The notes: a model not told the origin generated them from the sequence alone. Positions 35,176-44,263 are shown, counted from the stretch's first letter. The stretch: 64,000 nt of DNA from SbD1 sp963767585 (GCA_963767585.1 CAVYEB010000002.1:1054001-1118000), one strand, 5' to 3'. Numbers and translations are program-made.

Positions 35176-36447
35176 TTATCTCCTTTTCCCGATATTTGGC
35201 AGGAAAGCCGTCAACATGCCGAGCAACGGCAGGAACGAGCAAATGCGGTAGACGAATTCAATGCCATATGCATCTGCCAGTCTTCCGAGCACGGCGGCGC
35301 CGGTGCCTCCCATACCGAAGGCGAGCCCAAAGAACAATCCGGCCACCATCCCCACCTTTCCCGGCACGAGTTCCTGAGCAAACACAAGAATTGCAGGGAA
35401 AGCCGAGGCCAGTATAACCCCGATTATGAATGTCAGGACACCGGTCCAGGCAAGGCTCGCATAAGGCAGCATCAACGTAAAAGGAGCGACGCCGAGTATG
35501 GATACCCAAATAACGCCCTTGCGTCCGATCCGGTCTCCGATAGGCCCGCCCAGAATGGTACCCAGGGCCACTGCGAACAGGAAAATAAAAAGATGGAGCT
35601 GGGCCGATTTAACGGACAAATGAAATTTGGTCATGAGATAAAATATAAAATAACTATTTATGCTGGATAGATAGAAAAATTTTGAGAAAATCAGGATTAA
35701 CAGAACCACCGTCGCCCTGATTATGATCGGCCGGGGAAGCGTTCGGCCAACAGCCGCGCGAGAACCGGCCGCCCTGGCTTTTTTCGCCTGCCGGGCCTTG
35801 TACCAGCCGCCTACCTGCCATAGTACTGCAATGGCAGTCAATGCTGCCAGGGAGAACCAGGCAATGCTGTCTCTTCCCCTTGGAAGGATAAACCACGCAG
35901 CCAGCAGAGGACCGACTGCGGTCCCGGCATTCCCGCCGACCTGGAAAATGGACTGGGCCAATCCGTAGCGCCCACCGGAAGCCATTCGCGCCACTCTCGA
36001 AGATTCGGGATGGAAAATTGAAGAACCGCTCCCCACCATAGCGGCGCCGATGAGCAGGATGGCGTAGCTCGGAGCAACAGCGAGAACCAAAAGGCCAATC
36101 AGAGTGGAACTCATCCCGATAGCCAACGAATAGGGCTTGGGGTGCCGATCCGTATAGAATCCAACCAGTGGCTGCAACATCGACGCAGTGATCTGATATG
36201 TCAGAGTGATAAGGCCGATCTGAGCGAAGCTGAGGGAAAAGGTGCTCTTGAGCAGAGGATAAATCGCCAGGATCAGTGACTGGAGCATGTCATTAAGAAA
36301 ATGCGATAAGCTGAGCGCGCCCAGCACCTTATAAACTGTGCCTTCGGTACAGGAGATCGGGGAACTGCCCGCATAAAGGCCGGTTTCTGCCGGATGGGCC
36401 GCCTCCATGACTATAGCAGCTTCTGGATTGACACTTTCTTTATTCAT
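35176..36447 (-). CDS. MFS efflux transporter, fosmidomycin-resistance (Fsr) type
   Basis: 423 residues and about 12 transmembrane helices. The opening VLGALSLSHFLNDMLQSLI, the AQIGLITLTYQITASMLQPL stretch and GSGSSIFHPESSRVARMASGGR are characteristic of the Fsr group of the major facilitator superfamily, which expels fosmidomycin and possibly other small anions. I use ATG 36447; the longer frame reads through a palindromic repeat just upstream. It is transcribed away from the corrinoid cluster and ends 11 bp past the GxxExxY cassette arm. Confidence 0.88.
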   Translation of the reverse strand: MNKESVNPEAAIVMEAAHPAETGLYAGSSPISCTEGTVYKVLGALSLSHFLNDMLQSLILAIYPLLKSTFSLSFAQIGLITLTYQITASMLQPLVGFYTDRHPKPYSLAIGMSSTLIGLLVLAVAPSYAILLIGAAMVGSGSSIFHPESSRVARMASGGRYGLAQSIFQVGGNAGTAVGPLLAAWFILPRGRDSIAWFSLAALTAIAVLWQVGGWYKARQAKKARAAGSRAAVGRTLPRPIIIRATVVLLILIFSKFFYLSSINSYFIFYLMTKFHLSVKSAQLHLFIFLFAVALGTILGGPIGDRIGRKGVIWVSILGVAPFTLMLPYASLAWTGVLTFIIGVILASAFPAILVFAQELVPGKVGMVAGLFFGLAFGMGGTGAAVLGRLADAYGIEFVYRICSFLPLLGMLTAFLPNIGKRR

Positions 36448-36467
36448 CTTGATGTGCTGACACTCCC

Positions 36468-36502
36468 CCGGGCGGTGGGACCGCCGGCCATGGTTGCAGC
36501 GG
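36468..36502. repeat. 35-bp palindrome-bearing repeat, copy 2
   Basis: CCGGGCGGTGGGACCGCC followed by GGCCATGGTTGCAGCGG, 32 of 35 positions identical to 18100-18134. It lies 21 bp upstream of the transporter start, which is a suitable operator position, but REP-like scatter is equally possible. Confidence 0.6.
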
Positions 36503-37059
36503 CCAGGTCGAGGACCCGCCGGCCACGTCGTCTCCAAACAAACCGCCGCTATTATGAACACCTTTTTTGCCAATCTTCAAGGGGCATACTCAAATACGCC
36601 GGTTCAAAGATAAAGGACCAAAACCTGGAAAGGCAGTTAGGAATTAGGAATGAGGAATTAGGAATTATGGAGTACGTTCTTTTTCATAAGAGTTGTCAAA
36701 TTTATCCCGCGCCGTGTTTCGATAGGAATTACCAATTTGAAATATCGGGAAAGTCGATCTATGCTCCCCCGCTGGCACGTGGAAATTTCACTGCTTGAGT
36801 TGTTTGCACGGTTAATTTGTTTACGGCTGCGATACGTTCGCACCGGAATTTCTCAGATCCGAACGGGCATCAGGGCCATGATGTCTTTCGGCGAAGACCC
36901 GTGGGAACAGCTTTTCTGGTTAAAGCAATCTGCTGTTTTTGAGTTTCCGGCAATTTAGAGCTGGTGCGGGGAAAACTCCGCCCCGCTCGGAAGTGACTAC
37001 CGTTCGAATGGATCGGGATAAAGCGGCATTTCTACTCAACCGGAAAGGACCTTTGAATC
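36503..37059. other. Spacer before the corrinoid cluster
   Basis: About 560 bp and divergent to the Fsr-like gene, so it must hold the promoter of the methyltransferase cluster. TTAGGAATTAGGAATGAGGAATTAGGAATT units (36637-36666) form a short tandem repeat. A hairpin GCGGGG (36966-36971) / CCCCGC (36981-36986) lies ~75 bp before the first gene and could be regulatory. I see no cobalamin riboswitch box with confidence. Confidence 0.45.
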
Positions 37060-38373
37060 ATGGGGCAAACGCTGATCGCTGAAGCAGCAAAGAAATACGA
37101 TCTCGTCCGCAAAATGCAAAACTACAGAGCGTTGATATTCATCGGGATTTCGGCTGCCTATCTGGTGTCCTATTTCCATCGGGCAGCCCCGGCGGTAGTC
37201 GGACCCGAGATTATCAAAGACCTTGGAATTGTTCCGGCCGCGCTCGGTTTCCTGGGTTCCATGTATTTTTGGGCTTACGCGGCCGCAATGCTTCCGGCGG
37301 GAGTGCTTGCCGATACCTGGGGGTCTCGCAAGACCATGTCGGTCTTCATTCTCGTTGCAGCCATAGGCGGATTCATCTTCGGGATTGCCCCGGGTGTGAA
37401 TGCCCTGGCTGTCGGCCGATTTTTAGTCGGCTTTGGAGTTGGGTTCATTTACGTACCAGCCGTGCGGATTTTAGCGGATTGGTATAAGCCCGATGAACTC
37501 GCGACCTATAGTGGGATACTGCTGGCGGTGGGAAATTTTGGCGCGTTGGTTTCAGCCGCGCCGCTGGTAGCACTGATGAGTGCGATCGGCTGGCGCAATT
37601 CGTTTCATGTGGTAACAGCTTTCACCGTTCTGGCGGCTATTTTCTCCTACCTGGTCATCCGCAACAAACCGACCGAACTCGGTCTTCCCACACCTCGGGA
37701 CCTGATGGGTTTGGGCCCCGCGCAAGCCACGCCTAAAGTCCAACTCGGATCGGCGCTGAAAGCGGTATTTGCCAATCCGCAGTTTTACCTGCTGGGCATG
37801 TTGCTCTTCTCGTATTACGGCACGTTCATGGGTGTCGGGTCGTTGTGGGCCGGTCCGTATTTGCAGAACGTCTACGGCCTGACAAAACAGGCCGCCGGCA
37901 ACATTATAATGATGTTCCCCCTGGGCATGGTCTTCGGTTGCCCCCTGTCCGGTTATGTTTCCGACAAGATCCTGAAGTCCAGGAAAAGTGTGCTCCTGGG
38001 AGGTTGTGTCCTGCACACCATCTCATACATACCCCTGGTCTTCTTCACGGACGGACTGTCCGTCAATCTTCTCTACGTACTCTTCTTCTGGTACGGACTT
38101 TCGGGGGGCGCATTCGTCTCCTGCTTTGCCTGCGCCAAGGAGACCTGTGAGCCGAGATTCGCTGGTACGGCCGTCGGTGCGCTCAATATTTTCATCTTCG
38201 TGGGCGGGGCATTCTATCAGCAGGTTATGGGGATAATCATCGGCAGATATCCTGTTATCAAACCCGGCGTTTATGCTGCTGCGGCATACCAGGCTGCTTT
38301 TTGGGTCCCCTTTATCGGTCTGATCGCCGGGATAATCCTGTATTCCTTTTTCCGCGAAAGACCTATCACCTGA
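37060..38373 (+). CDS. MFS permease heading the corrinoid methyltransferase cluster
   Basis: 437 residues and 12 predicted transmembrane helices, with the MFS motif-A-like GVLADTWGSRKTM loop between helices 2 and 3 and FHRAAPAVVGPEI at the end of helix 1. It resembles organic-anion/sugar-phosphate type permeases. AAAGGA precedes the ATG. Because it leads a run of five co-directional methyl-transfer genes (87-bp gap to the corrinoid protein), it likely imports the methylated substrate. The substrate cannot be read from sequence. Confidence 0.88.
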   Translation: MGQTLIAEAAKKYDLVRKMQNYRALIFIGISAAYLVSYFHRAAPAVVGPEIIKDLGIVPAALGFLGSMYFWAYAAAMLPAGVLADTWGSRKTMSVFILVAAIGGFIFGIAPGVNALAVGRFLVGFGVGFIYVPAVRILADWYKPDELATYSGILLAVGNFGALVSAAPLVALMSAIGWRNSFHVVTAFTVLAAIFSYLVIRNKPTELGLPTPRDLMGLGPAQATPKVQLGSALKAVFANPQFYLLGMLLFSYYGTFMGVGSLWAGPYLQNVYGLTKQAAGNIIMMFPLGMVFGCPLSGYVSDKILKSRKSVLLGGCVLHTISYIPLVFFTDGLSVNLLYVLFFWYGLSGGAFVSCFACAKETCEPRFAGTAVGALNIFIFVGGAFYQQVMGIIIGRYPVIKPGVYAAAAYQAAFWVPFIGLIAGIILYSFFRERPIT

Positions 38374-38460
38374 TGGAGCGCGTTATGGTGCAAAGTGAGA
38401 TAAGACGCCGGACCCGGGCCGTCAAAATATTCAAACCTTTTTCGATCTGGAGGGAAAAAA

Positions 38461-39129
38461 TTGAGTGACCAAGCCGAGATTTTTGAAAAACTGACGACCG
38501 CAGTTATCACCATGGACGAAGAAGGGGCACGCTGTGCGGCACAGGAGGCCATTGACAACGGCATCAGCGCCGCTGATGCCATCAACGAAGGACTGGTGAA
38601 AGGGATGCAGGTAGTTGGGGAAAAATACGAACAGCAGGAATACTTCATTCCCGAAGTGGTAATGTGCGCGGACGCAATGATTGCAGGTATCGAAATATTG
38701 CGGAAATATCTGGCGCAGGATGACGCCGCAGAGGCCGCAAAGGTGGTCCTCGGCGTTGTACAGGGCGATACGCATGACATCGGAAAGAACCTCGTAAAAA
38801 TCATGCTCGAGACATCTGGTTTTGAAGTTTTCGACCTGGGCCGCGACGTCCCCCCTCGGGCGTTTGTGGATAAAGCAAAGGCCATTGGCGCCGACATCAT
38901 CGCTCTTTCAACCCTTATGACCACCACAATGGATGGAATGGCGGAGGTGATGAGGCTGCTCAATCAGGAAAACGTGAGAGATCGGTTTAAGGTCATGGTC
39001 GGCGGTGAGCCGATCTCACAGGCCTTTTCGGACAGGATTGGGGCAGACGGTTATGCGGCAAATGCAGCGGGCGCGGTCAAGATTGCGAAATCACTGACAG
39101 GAGGTCGGCAGCAATGCTTAAAGATGTGA
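38461..39129 (+). CDS. Corrinoid (B12-binding) protein of a methyltransferase system
   Basis: 222 residues. The N-terminal four-helix cap (EEGARCAAQEAIDNGISAADAI) is followed by a Rossmann-type B12 domain. The lower-ligand motif DTHDIGKN (DxHxxG) is present, together with LSTLMTTTM and VGGEPIS. It belongs with MtbC, MttC and MtmC-type proteins that carry the methyl group on Co between two methyltransferases. Start TTG 38461, with GGAGG upstream. The 3' end overlaps the next gene by 16 bp. Co(I) in such proteins oxidises easily and needs an activator; see the reductase at 42191. Confidence 0.95.
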   Translation: MSDQAEIFEKLTTAVITMDEEGARCAAQEAIDNGISAADAINEGLVKGMQVVGEKYEQQEYFIPEVVMCADAMIAGIEILRKYLAQDDAAEAAKVVLGVVQGDTHDIGKNLVKIMLETSGFEVFDLGRDVPPRAFVDKAKAIGADIIALSTLMTTTMDGMAEVMRLLNQENVRDRFKVMVGGEPISQAFSDRIGADGYAANAAGAVKIAKSLTGGRQQCLKM

Positions 39130-40193
39130 TGAAACCGATGGAAAGACTGGCTGCGTACGGCCGCGGCGAACCGGTGGACCGCCTCCCCTGCGTGCCCATT
39201 GTCGGCAATGGGGCCGCTCGCGTGACCGGTTGCAAAATTTCAGATTTCAGAGGCAACGGGAAAGCCATCGCGCGGGCGCAGGTGGATTCCTACAGGCTCT
39301 TTGGCTACGACATGGTCAGGATCTTTACCGATCTTTATGTCCAGGCCGAAGCGATGGGCGCAAAAGTTTATTATCCGGAAGATGAAACCGCCCACCTGGA
39401 CTTACCGGCAATCGATGACATCTCCAAAGTCGACACGCTGCAACCGGCTGACCCGCACAAGGATGGAAATCTGCCTCACCACCTGGAAGCAATTAAAATA
39501 GCGCTCGATGAAATAGGGGCCGAGGTCCCGGTAGCCGGCGCAGTGGTCGGTCCGTTCACCAACGCCGCGTTTCTGGTCGGAGCGGACGCCCTGGTGAGGC
39601 TGATCCTGAGAAATCCCGCCGCAGTCCACAAGCTGTGCGAGGTATCCCTCGAAACCAGTCTGAACTGCGCAAAAGCCATAATCGATCAGGGCGGGACCCC
39701 CAGCCTCACCGAGCCGGTGTCCACTTCCACCGTGATAAGCCCCAAACATTTTGCCGAATTCTCCTATCCTTATTTGAAAAGGCTCATCGATTACATCCAT
39801 TCGAGGGGCAAGGCGGTGACTCTTCACATATGCGGGCTTACGAGCAAAATATGGGAGCCCATGGTGGATGCGGGTTCGGACTGCATAAGCATCGACAACG
39901 TCGAGGACCTGGCGGCGGCAAAGCAGAAAGTCGGCCACAGGACGAGACTGATGGGCAATGTGAGTCCTTCCAAAATCATGTTTCAGGGAACGGTCCAGGA
40001 TGTCAGGCGGGCCACCCTGGATTGCATTCTGAAAGCGTACGACAGCCCCAGGGGCTATATCGTGGCATCCGGATGCAGCCTCCCCACGGAGACCCCTTTT
40101 GCCAATATCCACGCGATGCTCGATACCGTGCGGGAAGTGGGCTATCCGGTCCTGGAGGACAAACTGGAAGCGATGCAAAAAAAGTTGGGCTGA
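39114..40193 (+). CDS. MtaA/CmuA-family cobamide methyltransferase 1
   Basis: 359-residue URO-D-fold zinc methyltransferase. The zinc ligands are intact: His238 and Cys240 in TLHICGLTSK, and Cys321 in VASGCSLPTETP, matching the HxC...C motif of MtaA/CmuA. Such enzymes move methyl between a corrinoid protein and a thiol or tetrahydrofolate, or from a methylated substrate to cobalt. The start overlaps the corrinoid gene (translational coupling). A second related zinc enzyme follows, so one may be the substrate-side and the other the acceptor-side transferase. Confidence 0.93.
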   Translation: MLKDVMKPMERLAAYGRGEPVDRLPCVPIVGNGAARVTGCKISDFRGNGKAIARAQVDSYRLFGYDMVRIFTDLYVQAEAMGAKVYYPEDETAHLDLPAIDDISKVDTLQPADPHKDGNLPHHLEAIKIALDEIGAEVPVAGAVVGPFTNAAFLVGADALVRLILRNPAAVHKLCEVSLETSLNCAKAIIDQGGTPSLTEPVSTSTVISPKHFAEFSYPYLKRLIDYIHSRGKAVTLHICGLTSKIWEPMVDAGSDCISIDNVEDLAAAKQKVGHRTRLMGNVSPSKIMFQGTVQDVRRATLDCILKAYDSPRGYIVASGCSLPTETPFANIHAMLDTVREVGYPVLEDKLEAMQKKLG

Positions 40194-40306
40194 AAAGAAA
40201 ACTCGATTTAATTCCAGGGGTGGTCCGGAATTGCGGCATGATCGCCGATTTTCAACTGAAAGGGGGCCTCTCTGTTTCCAATTTTTCCAGTATTGCGGGA
40301 AGTGTA

Positions 40307-41353
40307 ATGCAAAGATCCGAGAAAGAGCGACTTGTTGCCTTGCTCGACGGCAAGACCGTCGACCGAGCCGCGGTAATCTGTCCCGGCGGGATGATGAATG
40401 CGGCAACCACGGAAGTTTTAAGAAAAATCGGAAAAGGTGTCCATTCCGATCCGATTGCCATGGCCGAAACCGCCATCGAAGTCCGCAGGTCCACCGGCTT
40501 CGAGAACTTTGGGGTGCCTTTCTGCATGACAATCGAGGCCGAATGCTTCAAAAGCAGCGTGGATTTAGGGAACGAATCGGTTGAGCCTCGTATACTGGAG
40601 TATGGGGTGAATAGCTTGACCGAAGCAGCGGCGCTGCCGGACGCCGATCCCCGGACCCACGGCCGCATCCCGGTGGTGCTCGAGGCCGTCTCGCTGCTTT
40701 CGAAACAAAACGGGGAGGCGCCCGTGATCGGCAACCTGACCGGCCCCGTCAGCCTTGCGACTTCCATCCTGGACCCCCTCCTTTACTTCAGGCTCATGCG
40801 GAAGGATCCAATGGGGCTTCACCTCTTCATGGAAACCTTGACGAACTTTCTGTCCGGCTTTGCGAGCGCGCTGGTCGAGGCCGGAGCTGATATTATTTCG
40901 ATCGCCGACCCATCCGCTACCGGGGAGATCCTGGGGCGGAATTATTTCCGGGAATTCGCGGCGCCCTACCTCTCCCGCCTGGTGGCCGCAATTCGGGAAA
41001 CGGGCGCCAGGGCAATCCTTCATATTTGCGGCGATACCTCGCTTATCTTCGACGAACTGAACAGGATACGCGGTACGGCGTTCAGTTTCGACTCGGTGGT
41101 GAGCATGAAAAAGGCGCGAGCGAAAATCGAGGGCGCCCCGCTCATGGGAAACGTGAGCACGCAGCTTCTACACCAGGCGCCGCCGGAGCGGGTGATAAGG
41201 GCCACGATGCGCCTTATCGAGCAGGGGGTTGAAATTATCGCTCCCGCATGCGGTCTCAGCATGCAAACTCCGCTGGAAAATATAAAGGCCCTGACGGGTA
41301 CGGCAAAAAACCCTCGGGCATATCCGGGCATGATCGGCCATGACGGGACGTGA
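40307..41353 (+). CDS. MtaA/CmuA-family cobamide methyltransferase 2
   Basis: 348 residues from ATG 40307 (GGGAAG upstream; ATG 40238 is an alternative). URO-D fold with intact zinc ligands His239 and Cys241 (LHICGDTS) and Cys315 (APACGLSMQTPLEN). It differs clearly from methyltransferase 1: it keeps DRAAVICPGGMMNAAT at the N-terminus and ADPSATGEILG, both closer to MtaA than CmuA. The end overlaps the next gene by 14 bp. Likely the second methyl-transfer step of the pathway. Confidence 0.92.
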   Translation: MQRSEKERLVALLDGKTVDRAAVICPGGMMNAATTEVLRKIGKGVHSDPIAMAETAIEVRRSTGFENFGVPFCMTIEAECFKSSVDLGNESVEPRILEYGVNSLTEAAALPDADPRTHGRIPVVLEAVSLLSKQNGEAPVIGNLTGPVSLATSILDPLLYFRLMRKDPMGLHLFMETLTNFLSGFASALVEAGADIISIADPSATGEILGRNYFREFAAPYLSRLVAAIRETGARAILHICGDTSLIFDELNRIRGTAFSFDSVVSMKKARAKIEGAPLMGNVSTQLLHQAPPERVIRATMRLIEQGVEIIAPACGLSMQTPLENIKALTGTAKNPRAYPGMIGHDGT

Positions 41354-42194
41354 GAGGGTCCGGTACGCTTTGCGGGGCATCAGGACCGAAAGACCCGCTA
41401 TGGGGGAGATCCTCGTTGCGCCGGAGCTGGCGGCAAAATTCCAGTGTGCCGGCCTGGAGTGCGTTCTGGCCCGCCTTGGGGCCGACCTGGCCGTGCTCCA
41501 CATTGAGGAATGCTCTTCGATAATGCCTCGCGCAAGATCATTGATCGACGCCGGCTATTTTGTCTTCGGTCTCTGTCCCGGGCCTTTTACCATTTTGCTC
41601 CGTGAGCTGGGATGGACCGGGACAAGCCGCCTGCTCATCAAAGATCCTCTCAACGTGCGGCAGATGATGCAAACGGCAGCGAAGGTGACCGGTCGCTCGA
41701 TTGCCCTGGCACAGCAGGGTGAATTTGACGGCGTAATCATAGCCGATGATCTCGCCGGCAGCCGAGGTCTGTTCGTCTCTCCGGCATCGCTGAAGGAGTT
41801 TTACTTTCCCGTTCTGGCCGGCCTTCTGGAAAAAAAAGGCGCCGACCGCATGCCCTTTATTTTCCATTCCGACGGCAACATTGTCCAGTTGATAGCGCCT
41901 CTCATGGAGGCAGGATTTCAAGGCATCCAGGGGCTTCAACCCTCGGCAAAAATTGCTCCGGAAATATTGACTGGGGAAGAATGGAGAAACTGGGTCTTCT
42001 GGGGTAATTTCGAATACGAAGGCAAGGAACGGCTAAAGAGTAAAGAAGAAGTGCAAGCGGAGATAAAGGGCCTTCTGAAACGGTGGACCGATTTCCCCGG
42101 CTACATTTTCGGCTCCTCCGGAGGATTATACGGCTCGCTCTGTCCAGAAACCATCCAGGCCGCCTACGCGGAACTGAGGGGAATCCAGCAATGA
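41340..42194 (+). CDS. URO-D-fold protein lacking the methyltransferase zinc ligands
   Basis: 284 residues, shorter than the two zinc enzymes beside it. It shares the URO-D core (GLCPGPFTILLRELG, DGVIIADDLAGSRG, YFPVLAGLLEKKGA). Where the others have HxC, it has HSD (FIFHSDGNI), and the last Cys motif is replaced by FGSSGGL. It therefore probably does not bind thiol-activating zinc and may bind the methylated substrate directly, as substrate-side demethylases do. The overlaps with both neighbours (14 bp and 4 bp) show strict co-translation. Confidence 0.82.
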   Translation: MTGRERVRYALRGIRTERPAMGEILVAPELAAKFQCAGLECVLARLGADLAVLHIEECSSIMPRARSLIDAGYFVFGLCPGPFTILLRELGWTGTSRLLIKDPLNVRQMMQTAAKVTGRSIALAQQGEFDGVIIADDLAGSRGLFVSPASLKEFYFPVLAGLLEKKGADRMPFIFHSDGNIVQLIAPLMEAGFQGIQGLQPSAKIAPEILTGEEWRNWVFWGNFEYEGKERLKSKEEVQAEIKGLLKRWTDFPGYIFGSSGGLYGSLCPETIQAAYAELRGIQQ

Positions 42195-43327
42195 GACCTG
42201 AATCCATGCAGTTTTTTGATGGTATGAGTGAACGCAGTCTCCTGCACTATGATACTGCGAAGCAGACCGGGAAATTGGTGGTCGGTATCTACTGTACCTT
42301 TGCGCCGCTGGAACTCGTTCGGGCAGCCGGGGCTGTTCCGGTCGGCCTCTGCGGGAAGAAGCAAAAGCCTGTTCCCGAAGCGGAAAAGACCCTGCCTGCC
42401 AATCTTTGTCCCCTGATCAAATCTTCTTATGGGTACGCCGTTACGGATACCTGCCCTTATTTCGATTTCTCCGACCTGCTGGTCGGAGAGACCACCTGTG
42501 ACGGAAAAGTGAAGATGTATGAACTGCTGGGAAGAATCAAGCCGCTTTTCCTCATGAACCTGCCTCGCACACTCGGTCCGGCCGAGCGGTCGTACTGGTT
42601 GAACGAAATACGCAGGTTCACGGCTTTTCTGGAATCTCGGACCCACATCCGGGTCGATCCGGAGGAGCTTCGCCGGCAGATCGTCCTACACAATGCGATG
42701 AGGCGGGCTCTCAAGGAACTGGTCTATGCCTGCGCCCAACGCCCCGATGTGCTCTCCGGTTATGATCTGATGATTGTGCAGGAGTCGAAAAGTTTCGCCG
42801 TCGATCTCCGGGAATATATCGATGCGGTCGTCAGGCTCACCCGGGAAGTGAGCGGTTTTCCGAAGGACTCAGACCGGCCGGGCTCCAGGAAGAGGATATT
42901 GCTCACGGGATGCCCTGTGGGCAAGGGTTCGGAGAAGGTCGTAAATCTCATCGAAGAATCCGGCGCAAGAGTTGTCTGCCTGGAAAATTGTACCGGTTTC
43001 AAGAGCTTCGACCTTCCGGTCGACGAAGACGATGAGCCATTCCACGCGCTGGCATGGAGGTACCTGCAAACGCCTTGTTCGGTCATGACACCCAACGAGG
43101 GCCGTTTCGACTTGCTCGACCGGCTCATACGTGACCTCAAAATTGAGGGAGTTGTCGATCTCACGTGGCATTGCTGCCACACCTACAACCTGGAGTCGCA
43201 CCGCATACAGGAGCACGTCGGCAAAGTTCACTCCCTGCCCCTGTTGCACTTCGAAACGGACTATTCAGAATCGGATATCGAACAGTTGCGAACGAGGATC
43301 GAAGCCTTTTTGGAAATGGTTCAGTAA
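42191..43327 (+). CDS. Double-cubane-cluster-type reductase (2-hydroxyacyl-CoA dehydratase D family)
   Basis: 378 residues of the HgdB/YjiM superfamily. Conserved cysteines appear in VVGIYCTFAPLELVRAAG, ANLCPLIKSSYG, DTCPYFDFSDLLVGETTCDGK, LTGCPVGKG, LENCTGFK and WHCCHTYNLES. This pattern fits proteins binding a double-cubane [8Fe-9S] cluster that perform very low-potential reductions and are normally driven by an ASKHA-type ATPase. No such ATPase gene is in the window. Start ATG 42191 overlaps the preceding stop (ATGA). Its place in the operon suggests that it reduces the corrinoid to Co(I), or the substrate itself. Family sure, role inferred. Confidence 0.88.
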   Translation: MRPESMQFFDGMSERSLLHYDTAKQTGKLVVGIYCTFAPLELVRAAGAVPVGLCGKKQKPVPEAEKTLPANLCPLIKSSYGYAVTDTCPYFDFSDLLVGETTCDGKVKMYELLGRIKPLFLMNLPRTLGPAERSYWLNEIRRFTAFLESRTHIRVDPEELRRQIVLHNAMRRALKELVYACAQRPDVLSGYDLMIVQESKSFAVDLREYIDAVVRLTREVSGFPKDSDRPGSRKRILLTGCPVGKGSEKVVNLIEESGARVVCLENCTGFKSFDLPVDEDDEPFHALAWRYLQTPCSVMTPNEGRFDLLDRLIRDLKIEGVVDLTWHCCHTYNLESHRIQEHVGKVHSLPLLHFETDYSESDIEQLRTRIEAFLEMVQ

Positions 43328-43493
43328 TGGTTGAGATCAAATCGTAATTACCTATTTGACGCATCGGTAATTTCAATCTATATTCTGCCGCCAAGTAATA
43401 CCGTACAACGTGTAAACAGGGGGACCTGTCTCCCGGAATTAAAAACGCTGACGAACAAAAACCGTTATTTGCAAGTAGAAAAGGAGCTATTCG

Positions 43494-43841
43494 ATGTTTG
43501 ATGCCAAGGGTCGTTTGGATGGTTTCCAAAAAGGCGTTGGAACTCTAATTGAGGGGATGCCCGAGTCGATAAACAACTTTTTTGGGTTCATCAACGCTAC
43601 GCAAAAGGAAGGGGCCCTGACCGTTCGTGAAAAGGAGCTTATTGCAATTGGGGTAAGCATCTACACCAGGTGTGAGGATTGCATCGCTGTACACGCCCAG
43701 AAGGCTCTTCAGGCAGGATGTACCAGGGCGGAGATTCTGGAAGCGGCGGCAATGGCTATCATTTTCGGCGGCGGTCCTTCTTTGGGCGCTACTGCCTCCC
43801 TGTTGATAAGCGCATTGGATCAATTTGAAGGCGAAGCTTAA
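43494..43841 (+). CDS. Carboxymuconolactone decarboxylase / AhpD-like protein
   Basis: 115 residues with the CMD-fold signature: RCEDCIAVHAQKAL holds the CxxC-x3-H redox triad, followed by ILEAAAMAIIFGGGP. Members are trimeric alkylhydroperoxidase-like disulfide proteins. AAAGGAG precedes the ATG. It is 166 bp after the reductase gene in the same direction, so it may be the last gene of the cluster, perhaps protecting oxygen-sensitive components, or separately transcribed. Confidence 0.9.
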   Translation: MFDAKGRLDGFQKGVGTLIEGMPESINNFFGFINATQKEGALTVREKELIAIGVSIYTRCEDCIAVHAQKALQAGCTRAEILEAAAMAIIFGGGPSLGATASLLISALDQFEGEA

Positions 43842-44263
43842 CAGGATTTTGAAAAAGGATTGAAATTCCCATCTTTAAAGTAAAAATATCATGCATCGTC
43901 ACCCCGGCGGGAAGCCGGGGTCCGGAGATTTGCCTTTAATATCGGCTAGATCGAAAAGCCGCTGGATTCCCGCCTTCGCGGCTGTGCCGTAGTCGAATGA
44001 AAGCCGAGAATTTTTCCGAAAAGTGGAGAAAAGACACTGGATGTCGGCTTCCGCCGACATCGCGGCGCCTGATTTATGCCCAATTGACTCTTTGAGTGCG
44101 TCTCTACGTCTCTGCGGTGCATCTTTTAGTTTGCCGGGATATTGTTCTCCGTGATCTCTGTGCTCTCGGTGGTGGATCTCTTGGTTGCGGCTCTGCTGCT
44201 CCAGGCTCTTCGTGGTGAGATTTGTCTTTTCCGTTCACTGTTCACCGCTCACTGTTCACTGAC
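43842..44263. other. Repeat-rich spacer with CCCCGGC hairpin, copy 2
   Basis: No gene seen. The hairpin CCCCGGC (43902-43908) / GCCGGGG (43914-43920) shares its TCACCCCGGC...GCCGGGGTCC frame with 32265-32287. A second inverted repeat, GATGTCGG...CCGACATC, lies at 44040-44060. The end (44230-44262) consists of GTTCACTGTTCACCGCTCAC-type units. Confidence 0.5.

Noticed and set aside
36737..36958. 73-codon + strand frame before the MFS permease
   Set aside because: No ribosome-binding site, no domain, and composition like spacer DNA.
36800..37059. Cobalamin riboswitch ahead of the corrinoid cluster
   Set aside because: A GC hairpin is present, but I cannot find the B12 box or the expected multi-stem layout.
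39635..40306. Upstream extension of the second methyltransferase frame
   Set aside because: The extra 224 codons lie inside the first methyltransferase in another frame and are not protein-like; the real start is near 40307.
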